Positions 1 through 5,321 of a stretch of DNA of 6,398 bases are shown here, piece by piece (the stretch's first letter is position 1; the number at the start of each line of letters is the position of its first letter). The notes under the pieces are model-generated. The model searched no databases. It had not been told where the DNA came from and saw only the letters and a program-made list of their open reading frames with translations. This DNA comes from Flavobacterium sp. (lineage in GTDB: Bacteria; Bacteroidota; Bacteroidia; Flavobacteriales; Flavobacteriaceae). The position numbers and the translations under genes were made by a program. Location of the stretch: assembly GCA_023253295.1 (NCBI GenBank), contig JALRGZ010000282.1, positions 1 through 6,398 of the forward strand. Direction: 5' to 3'.

Positions 1-602
1 TTGAGTGCATCAACGTCGATCTCTTCGACTTCCTCAGCGATCTCTTCGGCTTTCTCAGTGACTTCTTCGTCAGAAACTTCTTCAGCAGCTGGAGCTTCTT
101 CTTCAGTTGAAGCAGCTTCTTCTGCTTGAGCAGCAGCAATTGCATCAGCTTCAGCTTGAGCAGCAGCAGCGATACGTTTTGCATTTACTTCTTGTTCAGC
201 TTTTAATGCTTTAGCTTTAGCATCAGCTTGCGCTTTTGTTAAACCATCTTTTTTAGCATTAACTTTTCCAGCTTTAGCTTCTAACCATGCAGCTAGTTTA
301 GCATCAGCTTGCTCTTGAGTTAAAGCACCTTTACGTACTCCTCCATCAAGGTGGTGTTTTAATAAAGCACCTTTGTAAGAAAGAATAGCCTTAGCAGTAT
401 CTGTTGGTTGTGCACCATTGTGTAGCCATTTAACTGCGCTATCAAGGTTTAAGTCGATAGTTGCTGGGTTAGTGTTTGGATTGTAAGTACCGATTTTCTC
501 TAAGTATCTACCATCTCTTTTTGAACGAGCATCTGCTGCTACTACCCAGTAAAAAGGTTTTCCTTTTTTACCGTGTCTTTGTAATCTAATTTTTACTGAC
601 AT
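1..602 (-). CDS. rpsP: 30S ribosomal protein S16 with long Ala/Glu-rich C-terminal tail (3' end cut by window edge)
   Basis: S16 is a small-subunit ribosomal protein that binds 16S rRNA and helps assemble the 30S body. Reading the minus strand from the ATG at 602-600 gives the classic S16 start MSVKIRLQRHGKKGKPFYWV, then ADARSKRDGRYLEKIGTYNP and an AVKWLHNGAQPTDTAKAIL segment. The conserved core covers about residues 1-85. The 200 residues visible end at the window edge without a stop. Residues 94-200 form a long extension. It starts with an imperfect internal repeat (LTQEQADAKLAAWLEAK at 94-110 and LTKAQADAKAKALKAE at 121-136), continues as an Ala-rich stretch likely to be helical, and ends in a very acidic Glu-rich tail. 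Bacterial S16 is commonly only about 80-90 residues, but extended forms are usual in Bacteroidota. rimM often lies downstream of rpsP but would be outside the window. Confidence 0.95.
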   Translation of the reverse strand, partial: MSVKIRLQRHGKKGKPFYWVVAADARSKRDGRYLEKIGTYNPNTNPATIDLNLDSAVKWLHNGAQPTDTAKAILSYKGALLKHHLDGGVRKGALTQEQADAKLAAWLEAKAGKVNAKKDGLTKAQADAKAKALKAEQEVNAKRIAAAAQAEADAIAAAQAEEAASTEEEAPAAEEVSDEEVTEKAEEIAEEVEEIDVDAL

Positions 603-622
603 AATCTATATGATTAAATTTT

Positions 623-637
623 GAGGTACTCGACCTC
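623..637 (-). promoter_or_regulatory. small hairpin in the rpsP 5' leader
   Basis: On the minus-strand transcript GAGGT (637-633 as read) and ACCTC (627-623) can form a 5-bp, GC-rich stem with a 5-nt loop. It lies about 20 nt upstream of the rpsP start codon, inside the leader predicted from the promoter at 653-682. It could influence S16 translation or mRNA stability. The stem is short, so this is only a candidate, and I do not recognise it as a named ribosomal-protein leader. Confidence 0.3.
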
Positions 638-652
638 GATTAATTAAGGCTG

Positions 653-682
653 CAAAGATACATTATTTTTTGATAATGCAAA
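653..682 (-). promoter_or_regulatory. Bacteroidota-type promoter for rpsP
   Basis: Reading the minus strand, TTTG at 682-679 is followed after 18 nt by TATCTTTG at 660-653. This fits the Bacteroidota sigma-ABfr consensus (TTTG at -33, TAnnTTTG at -7). Transcription would start near 647 and give a leader of about 45 nt before the rpsP ATG. The spacer between the two boxes (661-678) is itself a perfect 6-bp inverted repeat, CATTAT-tttttg-ATAATG on the plus strand. Confidence 0.65.
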
Positions 683-770
683 TAGTATTTTAGTATTTTG
701 ATATATAATTGTTTAGCGTTCTTTTACTTCTTTTTTTAAGACTAATTCTGTTAGTTTAGCTTTAATAGTT

Positions 771-778
771 TATTTTTG
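771..778 (+). promoter_or_regulatory. possible -7 promoter element for the lipoprotein gene
   Basis: TATTTTTG matches the Bacteroidota TAnnTTTG -7 consensus and lies 17 bp before the ATG at 796. There is no good TTTG box at the expected upstream distance, only TTAG at 751-754. If used, the leader would be about 12 nt. Such matches occur by chance in AT-rich DNA, so position is the main support. The 603-795 spacer otherwise holds only the divergent rpsP control region. Confidence 0.4.
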
Positions 779-795
779 TTTGTAAATTTAGTTTT

Positions 796-1275
796 ATGAA
801 AAAGTGTTTTCTGTTTTTAACTGTACTTTTTGCTGTGTTTTCTTGTCAGGAAGATGTTAGGTTTAATAATCCTGCTTTTCAAGGAATGAAAGATAATGTT
901 TTGTGGAGAGCTGTTCAGTCCAGAGCAACTGTGTATTCAGGGGGAGCTTTGGTTGTTGAGGCTTTTACTGCAACAGAAGTGGTCACTTTAAAAAACAATA
1001 CAACAGCTGTGGGAACTTATTATATAGGTACTAATGCTACTACTACGGCCAATTATGAATATGTTAATCCTTCGACTAAAGAGTCAATTATCTTTTCCTC
1101 TGGATTTAATGTAGGGAATGGTCAGATTGTGATAACTAAATACGATCCTGTTGCAATGACTATTTCAGGAACTTTTAAGTTTAATTTGGTAAATACCTTT
1201 GATAATCCTTTAGTTGGACCAACTATGAATTTTCAATATGGGGTTTTTTACAAAGTCCCTGTTAGCCTTAAATAA
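796..1275 (+). CDS. small secreted lipoprotein, DUF6252-like, function unknown
   Basis: This is a 159-residue protein with a type II signal peptide: MKK, a hydrophobic stretch (about residues 5-15) and the lipobox AVFSC, with Cys17 as the predicted lipidated residue. The mature protein begins C-Q-E-D. Acidic residues just after the Cys resemble the lipoprotein export signal that sends Bacteroidota lipoproteins to the outer surface of the outer membrane. The rest (about 25-159) is rich in Thr, Asn, Val and Gly and looks like a small beta-sheet domain. FNNPAFQGMKDNVLWRA comes just after the Cys and a TISGTFKFN strand near the end; from memory these resemble the DUF6252 family seen in flavobacterial genomes. 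No catalytic motif is visible and I would not assign a function. It seems to be a single-gene unit, read divergently from rpsP. The start is fixed by the signal peptide. Confidence 0.85.
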   Translation: MKKCFLFLTVLFAVFSCQEDVRFNNPAFQGMKDNVLWRAVQSRATVYSGGALVVEAFTATEVVTLKNNTTAVGTYYIGTNATTTANYEYVNPSTKESIIFSSGFNVGNGQIVITKYDPVAMTISGTFKFNLVNTFDNPLVGPTMNFQYGVFYKVPVSLK

Positions 1276-1381
1276 CAGGTTAGTATATGTTTGTTGCGTT
1301 TTTGTGATTATTCTTTTTTGAAAAATGTTCAAATAAAAATATAAATATGCTTGTTTATAGTGTGTTATAAAAAAATAAGAC

Positions 1382-1389
1382 TACATTTG
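1382..1389 (+). promoter_or_regulatory. possible -7 promoter element for the RRM protein gene
   Basis: TACATTTG fits the TAnnTTTG -7 consensus and lies 25 bp before the ATG at 1415. This implies transcription from about 1395 and a leader of about 20 nt. No clear TTTG box is found about 19 nt further upstream. The 139-bp spacer 1276-1414 shows no strong terminator for the preceding lipoprotein gene, so some read-through is possible. Confidence 0.4.
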
Positions 1390-1414
1390 TTGCAATTATT
1401 GTAAATAAGTATAT

Positions 1415-1765
1415 ATGAATATTTTTGTTGGGAGCCTTCCATTCAGTATTGAGGAAGCAGATTTAAGAGAGTCTTTTGAGGCTTACGGAGCAGTTGATTC
1501 TGTTAAAATTATTACTGATAAATTTACTGGAAGAAGTAAAGGATTTGGTTTTGTTGAGATGCCAGTGGATGCTGAAGCTCAAAAAGCAATTGACGAATTG
1601 AATGGAGCATCTGTTCAAGGACGTACAATTGTAGTTAATAAGTCAGAGCCAAAACCGGAAGGTGAAAGAAGAAGTTTTAATAACAACCGTAGAGGAGATT
1701 CTCGTGGAGGTTATGGAAACAGTCGCGGTGGTGATAACCGTGGAGGAAACAGAGGAGGATATTAA
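1415..1765 (+). CDS. single-RRM RNA-binding protein with RGG-type tail (Rbp family)
   Basis: This is a 116-residue RNA-binding protein. Residues 2-77 form one complete RNA recognition motif: RNP2 is IFVGSL (3-8), RNP1 is KGFGFVEM (42-49) with the aromatic residues expected to stack on RNA bases, and the fold closes with GRTIVVNKSEPKP. Residues 85-116 are a basic, disordered-looking tail made of RGG, RGGY and NRGG repeats, which usually adds non-specific RNA affinity. The layout matches the Rbp proteins of cyanobacteria and Bacteroidota (RbpA/RbpB/RbpC in Bacteroides), which act as post-transcriptional regulators or cold-responsive RNA chaperones. The role in this organism is inferred. The gene has its own candidate promoter and ends at a strong terminator, so it is probably monocistronic. 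The ATG is well fixed because RNP2 starts at residue 3. Confidence 0.92.
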   Translation: MNIFVGSLPFSIEEADLRESFEAYGAVDSVKIITDKFTGRSKGFGFVEMPVDAEAQKAIDELNGASVQGRTIVVNKSEPKPEGERRSFNNNRRGDSRGGYGNSRGGDNRGGNRGGY

Positions 1766-1786
1766 TATTATTTTTCTATAAAATAT

Positions 1787-1815
1787 AAAAGGGATCATTA
1801 CTGATCCCTTTTTTT
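1787..1815. terminator. bidirectional rho-independent terminator between the RRM gene and leuB
   Basis: GGGATCA (1791-1797) pairs perfectly with TGATCCC (1802-1808) around a TTAC loop. The stem is flanked by AAAA on the left and a run of seven T on the right. On the plus strand it sits 21 bp past the RRM stop codon and ends that transcript. On the minus strand the same hairpin is followed by TTTT and further T-rich sequence, so it can also end the convergent leu operon, whose last gene stops at 1835. Confidence 0.9.
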
Positions 1816-1834
1816 ATGTCTTTGCATCTGAAGA

Positions 1835-2890
1835 TTAGATGTTTGCAGCTAGCCAATCTCCTACTTCTTTAGTACCGTAAGCTTTACCACCGTTAGCTAA
1901 ATCTTCAGTAACAACACCTGCTTCTAAAGCTTTGTTAACAGCATCTCTCATTGCCTTTCCTTCTTCCATTAATCCGAAGTTTTCAAACATCATAGCGGCA
2001 GATAATACTGTAGCCATTGGGTTAGCAATATTTAAACCTGTAGCCTGTGGGTAAGAACCGTGGATAGGTTCAAATAAAGATACTTCTGCTCCCATAGATG
2101 CAGATGGCATTAATCCCATAGAACCTGAAATTACAGAAGCCTCATCTGTTAAGATATCTCCAAATAAGTTTTCAGTAATTAATACATCGTATGAATTAGG
2201 CCATTGAACTAAACGCATAGCAACTGCATCAACAAATTCGTAGCTAACTTCTACTTCTGGATAATCTTTTTCCATAGCCTGAACGGTTTCTCTCCATAAA
2301 CGAGAAGTTTCAAGAACGTTAGCTTTGTCAACACAACATAATTTTTTGCTACGTGTCATTGCTAATTCGAAACCTTTTTTAGCCAAACGTTGTACTTCTT
2401 CTCTTGTGTAAACACAGTTATCGTAAGCAGTGTCTCCACCGTCTTTTCTTCCTTTTTCACCAAAGTAAATACCACCTGTTAATTCTCTTAAGAAAACTAA
2501 ATCAGTTCCTTCGATTCTTTCTCTTTTTAATGGAGATTTATCTAATAAAGATGGGAATGTAAATGTAGGTCTTACGTTAGCAAATAAACCTAATGCTTTA
2601 CGCATTTTCAATAAACCTTGTTCTGGTCGTACTGGAGCAGATGGGTCGTTGTCATATTTTGGATGTCCAATAGCTCCAAACAAAACTGCATCAGCATTTT
2701 TACAAACTTCATGTGTTGCATCTGGATAAGGTTCTCCTACTGCATCAATCGCAGCAGCACCAGTTAAAGCTGGTTTCCAAGTAATTTCATGTCCAAATTT
2801 TTGTGCAACTGCATCTGATACTTTTACTGCTTGTTCAATTACTTCTGGTCCGATTCCGTCCCCTGCTAAAAGCGCGATATTTAACTTCAT
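1835..2890 (-). CDS. leuB: 3-isopropylmalate dehydrogenase
   Basis: LeuB oxidises and decarboxylates (2R,3S)-3-isopropylmalate to 4-methyl-2-oxopentanoate with NAD+ and a divalent metal. Enzymes of this family also convert erythro-3-methylmalate to 2-oxobutyrate. The protein has 351 residues, a normal length. Visible hallmarks are LLAGDGIGPEV at the N-terminus, the substrate arginines Arg97, Arg107 and Arg135 (RELTGG), Lys189 in VDKANVL, the metal-binding aspartates Asp221, Asp245 and Asp249 (NLFGDILTDE), and the cofactor-loop motif EPIHGS at 274-279. The loop continues PQATG where the Thermus enzyme has PDIAG, so Gln282 replaces the aspartate that contacts the NAD adenosine ribose. It is the last gene of the operon, 36 bp after the synthase, with no promoter-like match in that gap and a terminator beyond. 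The ATG at 2890 directly precedes the first strand of the fold. Confidence 0.97.
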   Translation of the reverse strand: MKLNIALLAGDGIGPEVIEQAVKVSDAVAQKFGHEITWKPALTGAAAIDAVGEPYPDATHEVCKNADAVLFGAIGHPKYDNDPSAPVRPEQGLLKMRKALGLFANVRPTFTFPSLLDKSPLKRERIEGTDLVFLRELTGGIYFGEKGRKDGGDTAYDNCVYTREEVQRLAKKGFELAMTRSKKLCCVDKANVLETSRLWRETVQAMEKDYPEVEVSYEFVDAVAMRLVQWPNSYDVLITENLFGDILTDEASVISGSMGLMPSASMGAEVSLFEPIHGSYPQATGLNIANPMATVLSAAMMFENFGLMEEGKAMRDAVNKALEAGVVTEDLANGGKAYGTKEVGDWLAANI

Positions 2891-2926
2891 TATTTTATTT
2901 TTATGTTATTATTGTTTTGTTTCGAT

Positions 2927-4450
2927 TTATTCTGCTACTACATTGAGCATTTTTTGAGCGGCAATAATAGCAGCTACTGTCTGGTCTGAATCCAATCCTC
3001 TTGTTTTGAATTCTTTTCCATTGTTTACCCAAGTAATAACGGTTTCGCATAAAGCGTCTGAACTACTTCCGGGAGGGATTCTTACTGCATAATCAACCAG
3101 TTTAGGAAGGCTCATTTTTTTAGTTTTATATATTTTGGCTAAGGCATTCATGAATGCGTCAAACTGACCATCACCTTGTGCGTGTTCTTCTATAATTTGT
3201 CCGTCAATTTTAAGGCATAGTGTAGTTGAAGGACGCATACCTTTAGCGTGAGATAGCATATACGATTCTACCGTGATTTTTTCCTGATAGGTATGGCTGT
3301 CTAAAACGTCTGAAATGATATAAGGTAAATCTTCTTTAGTAACCGTTTCTTTTTTGTCACCTAATTCTATAATTCTTTGGGTAACTAATTTTAAATCATC
3401 CTGATTTAATTGTAAACCTAATTCCTGAAGATTCTTTTCGATATTGGCTTTTCCGGAAGTTTTGCCTAAGGCATATTTTCTTTTTCTTCCAAAACGTTCA
3501 GGAAGCAAATCGTTAAAATATAAATTGTTTTTATTGTCTCCATCAGCGTGAATTCCGGCTGTTTGAGTAAAAACATTGTCTCCAACGATTGGTTTGTTGG
3601 CAGGAATTCTGTATCCTGTGAAAGTTTCTACCAGCTTACTTACTGAATATAAAGAGGTTTCTTTTACACCAATTTCAATCTCTGGCATAAAATCATTGAT
3701 TACTGCAATGGTACTGGCTAATGGTGCGTTTCCGGCACGTTCTCCCATTCCGTTTACAGTAACGTGTAAACCATGAATACCTGCTTTTAAGGCTTCCATT
3801 ACATTGGCAACACTCAAATCGTAGTCGTTGTGCGCATGAAAGTCAAAATGGATATTTGGATATCTTTTGGTTATTTCTGAAATATATTGGAATGTTTCAG
3901 ACGGAATAAGTACTCCTAATGTATCAGGAAGTAATATTCTTTTAATGGGTTGGGTGCTGATGAAATCTAAATATTGGTAAACGTATTCAGGTGAATTACG
4001 CATACCATTACTCCAATCCTCTAGATATACGTTAGTAGCAATACCGTTTTCATTTGCTAAAGCAATACTTTCGGCAATTTCAGAGAAATGTTGCTCAGGC
4101 GTTTTCTTTAATTGATGAGTAAGGTGATTGAGTGAACCTTTGGTCAAAAGATTTTGAACTTTTGCACCCGATTTTTTCATCCATTCGATAGAGAGTCCTT
4201 TGTCAACAAAAGTCAATACTTCAATTTTATCGGTATATCCTTTTGCTTCTGCCCAGGTCATAATTCCTTTAACGCCTTCAAATTCTCCTTCACTTACACG
4301 CGCAGAGGCAATTTCGATACGATCAACAACTAACTCTTCTAATAATAATTGGGCAATGGTTAATTTTTCTGCAGCAGAAAATGATACTCCTGATGTTTGT
4401 TCACCATCACGAAGTGTCGTATCCATTATTTCAATTTTTCTCTTTCCCAT
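2927..4450 (-). CDS. cimA: (R)-citramalate synthase-type enzyme of the 2-isopropylmalate synthase (LeuA/CimA) family
   Basis: The enzyme condenses acetyl-CoA with a 2-oxo acid. The family has a DRE-TIM (HMGL-like) barrel, here about residues 8-270, a linker, and a C-terminal LeuA regulatory domain from about 385 to 507. Metal and catalytic residues are present: Arg14-Asp15 in TTLRDGEQ, His205 and His207 in FHAHND, Glu144 in NVYLEDWSN. From memory it aligns almost without gaps to Leptospira interrogans CimA, and keeps that enzyme's pyruvate-pocket residues as Leu79, Leu102 and Tyr142. Classical LeuA has His and Ser at the last two and accepts the bulkier 2-oxoisovalerate. The likely product is therefore (R)-citramalate from pyruvate, which LeuCD and LeuB could carry to 2-oxobutyrate for isoleucine. 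Automated pipelines would probably call it leuA. I chose the ATG at 4450 (507 residues), because the open frame extends upstream only to a TTG at 4486 that would fall inside an inverted repeat. Confidence 0.85.
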   Translation of the reverse strand: MGKRKIEIMDTTLRDGEQTSGVSFSAAEKLTIAQLLLEELVVDRIEIASARVSEGEFEGVKGIMTWAEAKGYTDKIEVLTFVDKGLSIEWMKKSGAKVQNLLTKGSLNHLTHQLKKTPEQHFSEIAESIALANENGIATNVYLEDWSNGMRNSPEYVYQYLDFISTQPIKRILLPDTLGVLIPSETFQYISEITKRYPNIHFDFHAHNDYDLSVANVMEALKAGIHGLHVTVNGMGERAGNAPLASTIAVINDFMPEIEIGVKETSLYSVSKLVETFTGYRIPANKPIVGDNVFTQTAGIHADGDNKNNLYFNDLLPERFGRKRKYALGKTSGKANIEKNLQELGLQLNQDDLKLVTQRIIELGDKKETVTKEDLPYIISDVLDSHTYQEKITVESYMLSHAKGMRPSTTLCLKIDGQIIEEHAQGDGQFDAFMNALAKIYKTKKMSLPKLVDYAVRIPPGSSSDALCETVITWVNNGKEFKTRGLDSDQTVAAIIAAQKMLNVVAE

Positions 4451-4477
4451 TATAAATTTGATGCTAAAAAAAGGTTC

Positions 4478-4499
4478 TGATTTCAAGAATTTGAAATCA
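4478..4499 (-). promoter_or_regulatory. perfect 9-bp inverted repeat upstream of the synthase gene
   Basis: TGATTTCAA (4478-4486) and TTGAAATCA (4491-4499) are perfect inverted repeats around GAAT, ending 28 bp upstream of the synthase ATG. On the minus-strand transcript the hairpin is followed by GAACC and then seven U (4472-4466). It could be a weak intrinsic terminator, a stabilising hairpin, or a DNA operator for a dimeric regulator. No promoter-like match lies in this spacer, which argues for an RNA-level role. Confidence 0.55.
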
Positions 4500-4528
4500 T
4501 TTTATTGTGTTTTTATAAAACGGTAAAA

Positions 4529-4571
4529 GCAGCTGCCAGATACAATTCCGAAGAAATGCTTTAGCAGCTGC
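4529..4571 (-). promoter_or_regulatory. terminator-like hairpin in the leuD-synthase spacer, candidate attenuator
   Basis: The 8-mer GCAGCTGC occurs at 4529-4536 and 4564-4571. It is self-complementary, so the copies can pair as an 8-bp stem with a 27-nt loop that includes UUC-UUCG-GAA. On the minus strand the stem is followed by TTTT and, after ACCG, another TTTT, as in a partial intrinsic terminator. A competing 6-bp stem, AAATGC (4575-4570) with GCATTT (4559-4554), uses part of the same upstream arm, so the two folds exclude each other. A 23-codon ORF (4573 to 4502) starts on that arm. This layout suggests attenuation or transcript processing between leuD and the synthase gene. Confidence 0.5.
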
Positions 4572-4592
4572 ATTTTTGTATGATTGTATTAT

Positions 4593-5189
4593 CTAGTAAG
4601 GCAACTTACTTGCAAAATTTACAATTTCTTCTTTTACACTTTGTAAATAGTCAATATCATCAAAACCATTCAACATGTTGTTCTTTTTGTAACCGTTGAT
4701 ATCAAATGATTCTTTTTCGCCTGTAGCTTTCAAAGTGATGGTTTGCTCCGGTAAGTTGATTTCTAATTCAGTATTAGGATCGGCTTCAATTGCAGCGAAG
4801 ATTTTATCTGAAAACTCAGGAGAAACCTGTACTGGCAAAACACCAATGTTTAAACAGTTTCCTTTGAAAATATCTGCAAAGAAAGAAGAAACTACTGCAC
4901 GGAATCCATAATCGTAAACAGCCCAAGCAGCGTGCTCACGAGAAGAACCAGATCCGAAGTTTTTTCCTCCTACAAGAATTTTTCCGCTGTAAGTTGGGTT
5001 GTTTAATACGAAATCAGCTTTTGGAGTTCCGTCTCCATTGTATCTCCAGTCTCTGAAAAGGTTGTCTCCAAAACCTTCGCGTTTTGTAGCTTTCAAGAAA
5101 CGAGCAGGGATGATTTGGTCAGTATCTACGTTCTCAATCGGTAGTGGCACTGCACTACTGGTAAGTATATTAAATTTATCGTATGCCAT
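4593..5189 (-). CDS. leuD: 3-isopropylmalate dehydratase small subunit
   Basis: LeuD is the swivelling small subunit of isopropylmalate isomerase. With the iron-sulfur LeuC subunit it moves the hydroxyl group of 2-isopropylmalate to give 3-isopropylmalate, and the same complex type isomerises citramalate through citraconate. At 198 residues it has the usual length. Signature sequences are ENVDTDQIIPARFL (19-32), GKNFGSGSSREHAAWAV (75-91), which forms the substrate-recognition loop, and FKGNCLNIGVLPV (108-120). The start ATG is 5189-5187, preceded by an A-rich stretch rather than a Shine-Dalgarno site. It lies 132 bp after leuC and 142 bp before the synthase gene. These are wide gaps for an operon, but neither contains a TAnnTTTG match on the minus strand, so co-transcription from upstream of leuC is likely. 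Confidence 0.97.
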   Translation of the reverse strand: MAYDKFNILTSSAVPLPIENVDTDQIIPARFLKATKREGFGDNLFRDWRYNGDGTPKADFVLNNPTYSGKILVGGKNFGSGSSREHAAWAVYDYGFRAVVSSFFADIFKGNCLNIGVLPVQVSPEFSDKIFAAIEADPNTELEINLPEQTITLKATGEKESFDINGYKKNNMLNGFDDIDYLQSVKEEIVNFASKLPY

Positions 5190-5193
5190 TTTT

Positions 5194-5228
5194 ATTTTAG
5201 ATTTTGGATTTTAGACTTCAGATTTTAG
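5194..5228. repeat. five tandem heptamers (ATTTTAG) just upstream of leuD
   Basis: Five consecutive 7-bp units read ATTTTAG, ATTTTGG, ATTTTAG, ACTTCAG, ATTTTAG on the plus strand (CTAAAAT-type on the leuD strand). The array ends 4 bp before the leuD start codon and so occupies the position of the ribosome-entry region. Similar CTAAAAT-rich strings are common between flavobacterial genes. A change in copy number would alter leader length by 7 nt per unit. Confidence 0.75.
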
Positions 5229-5281
5229 TTTTTTTGTTGAAAAATAAAATTACTAGTCTTTTAAAATCTTTATTTTTAATA

Positions 5282-5319
5282 CTTTTTGAAATTGTTATTG
5301 CTTTTTGAAATTGCTATTT
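5282..5319. repeat. two 19-bp tandem repeat units after leuC
   Basis: Units at 5282-5300 and 5301-5319 share 17 of 19 bases (consensus start CTTTTTGAAATTG, with differences at positions 14 and 19). They lie 2 bp from the leuC stop codon in the leuC-leuD spacer. Each contains TTGAAAT, a heptamer that also makes up part of the arms of the inverted repeat at 4478-4499. The rest of the spacer, 5229-5281, is plain AT-rich DNA. Confidence 0.7.
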
Positions 5320-5321
5320 GA

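Noticed and set aside
1286..1293. TATGTTTG as a second promoter for the RRM gene with a long leader
   Set aside because: It fits the -7 consensus, but such matches are expected several times by chance in a window this AT-rich, and no partner -33 box is evident.
1317..1333. TTTGAA-AAATG-TTCAAA as a terminator for the lipoprotein gene
   Set aside because: The stem has a single G-C pair in each half and no following T-tract, so it is too weak to support.
3576..3776. Plus-strand open frame of 66 codons
   Set aside because: It lies wholly inside the synthase gene on the opposite strand, has no recognisable motif, and is explained by antisense reading of a strongly conserved coding region.
4451..4486. 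Upstream TTG start for the synthase, adding 12 residues
   Set aside because: TTG is a poor start, the extra residues are not conserved, the codon sits in the palindrome at 4478-4499, and the ATG at 4450 gives the expected family N-terminus.
4200..4526. Plus-strand open frame of 108 codons
   Set aside because: Most of it is antisense to the N-terminal part of the synthase. The Ser/Thr/Ile-rich translation is typical of a shadow frame.
4696..5214. Two plus-strand frames (4696-4911 and 4999-5214)
   Set aside because: Both are antisense to leuD, which has full family motifs.
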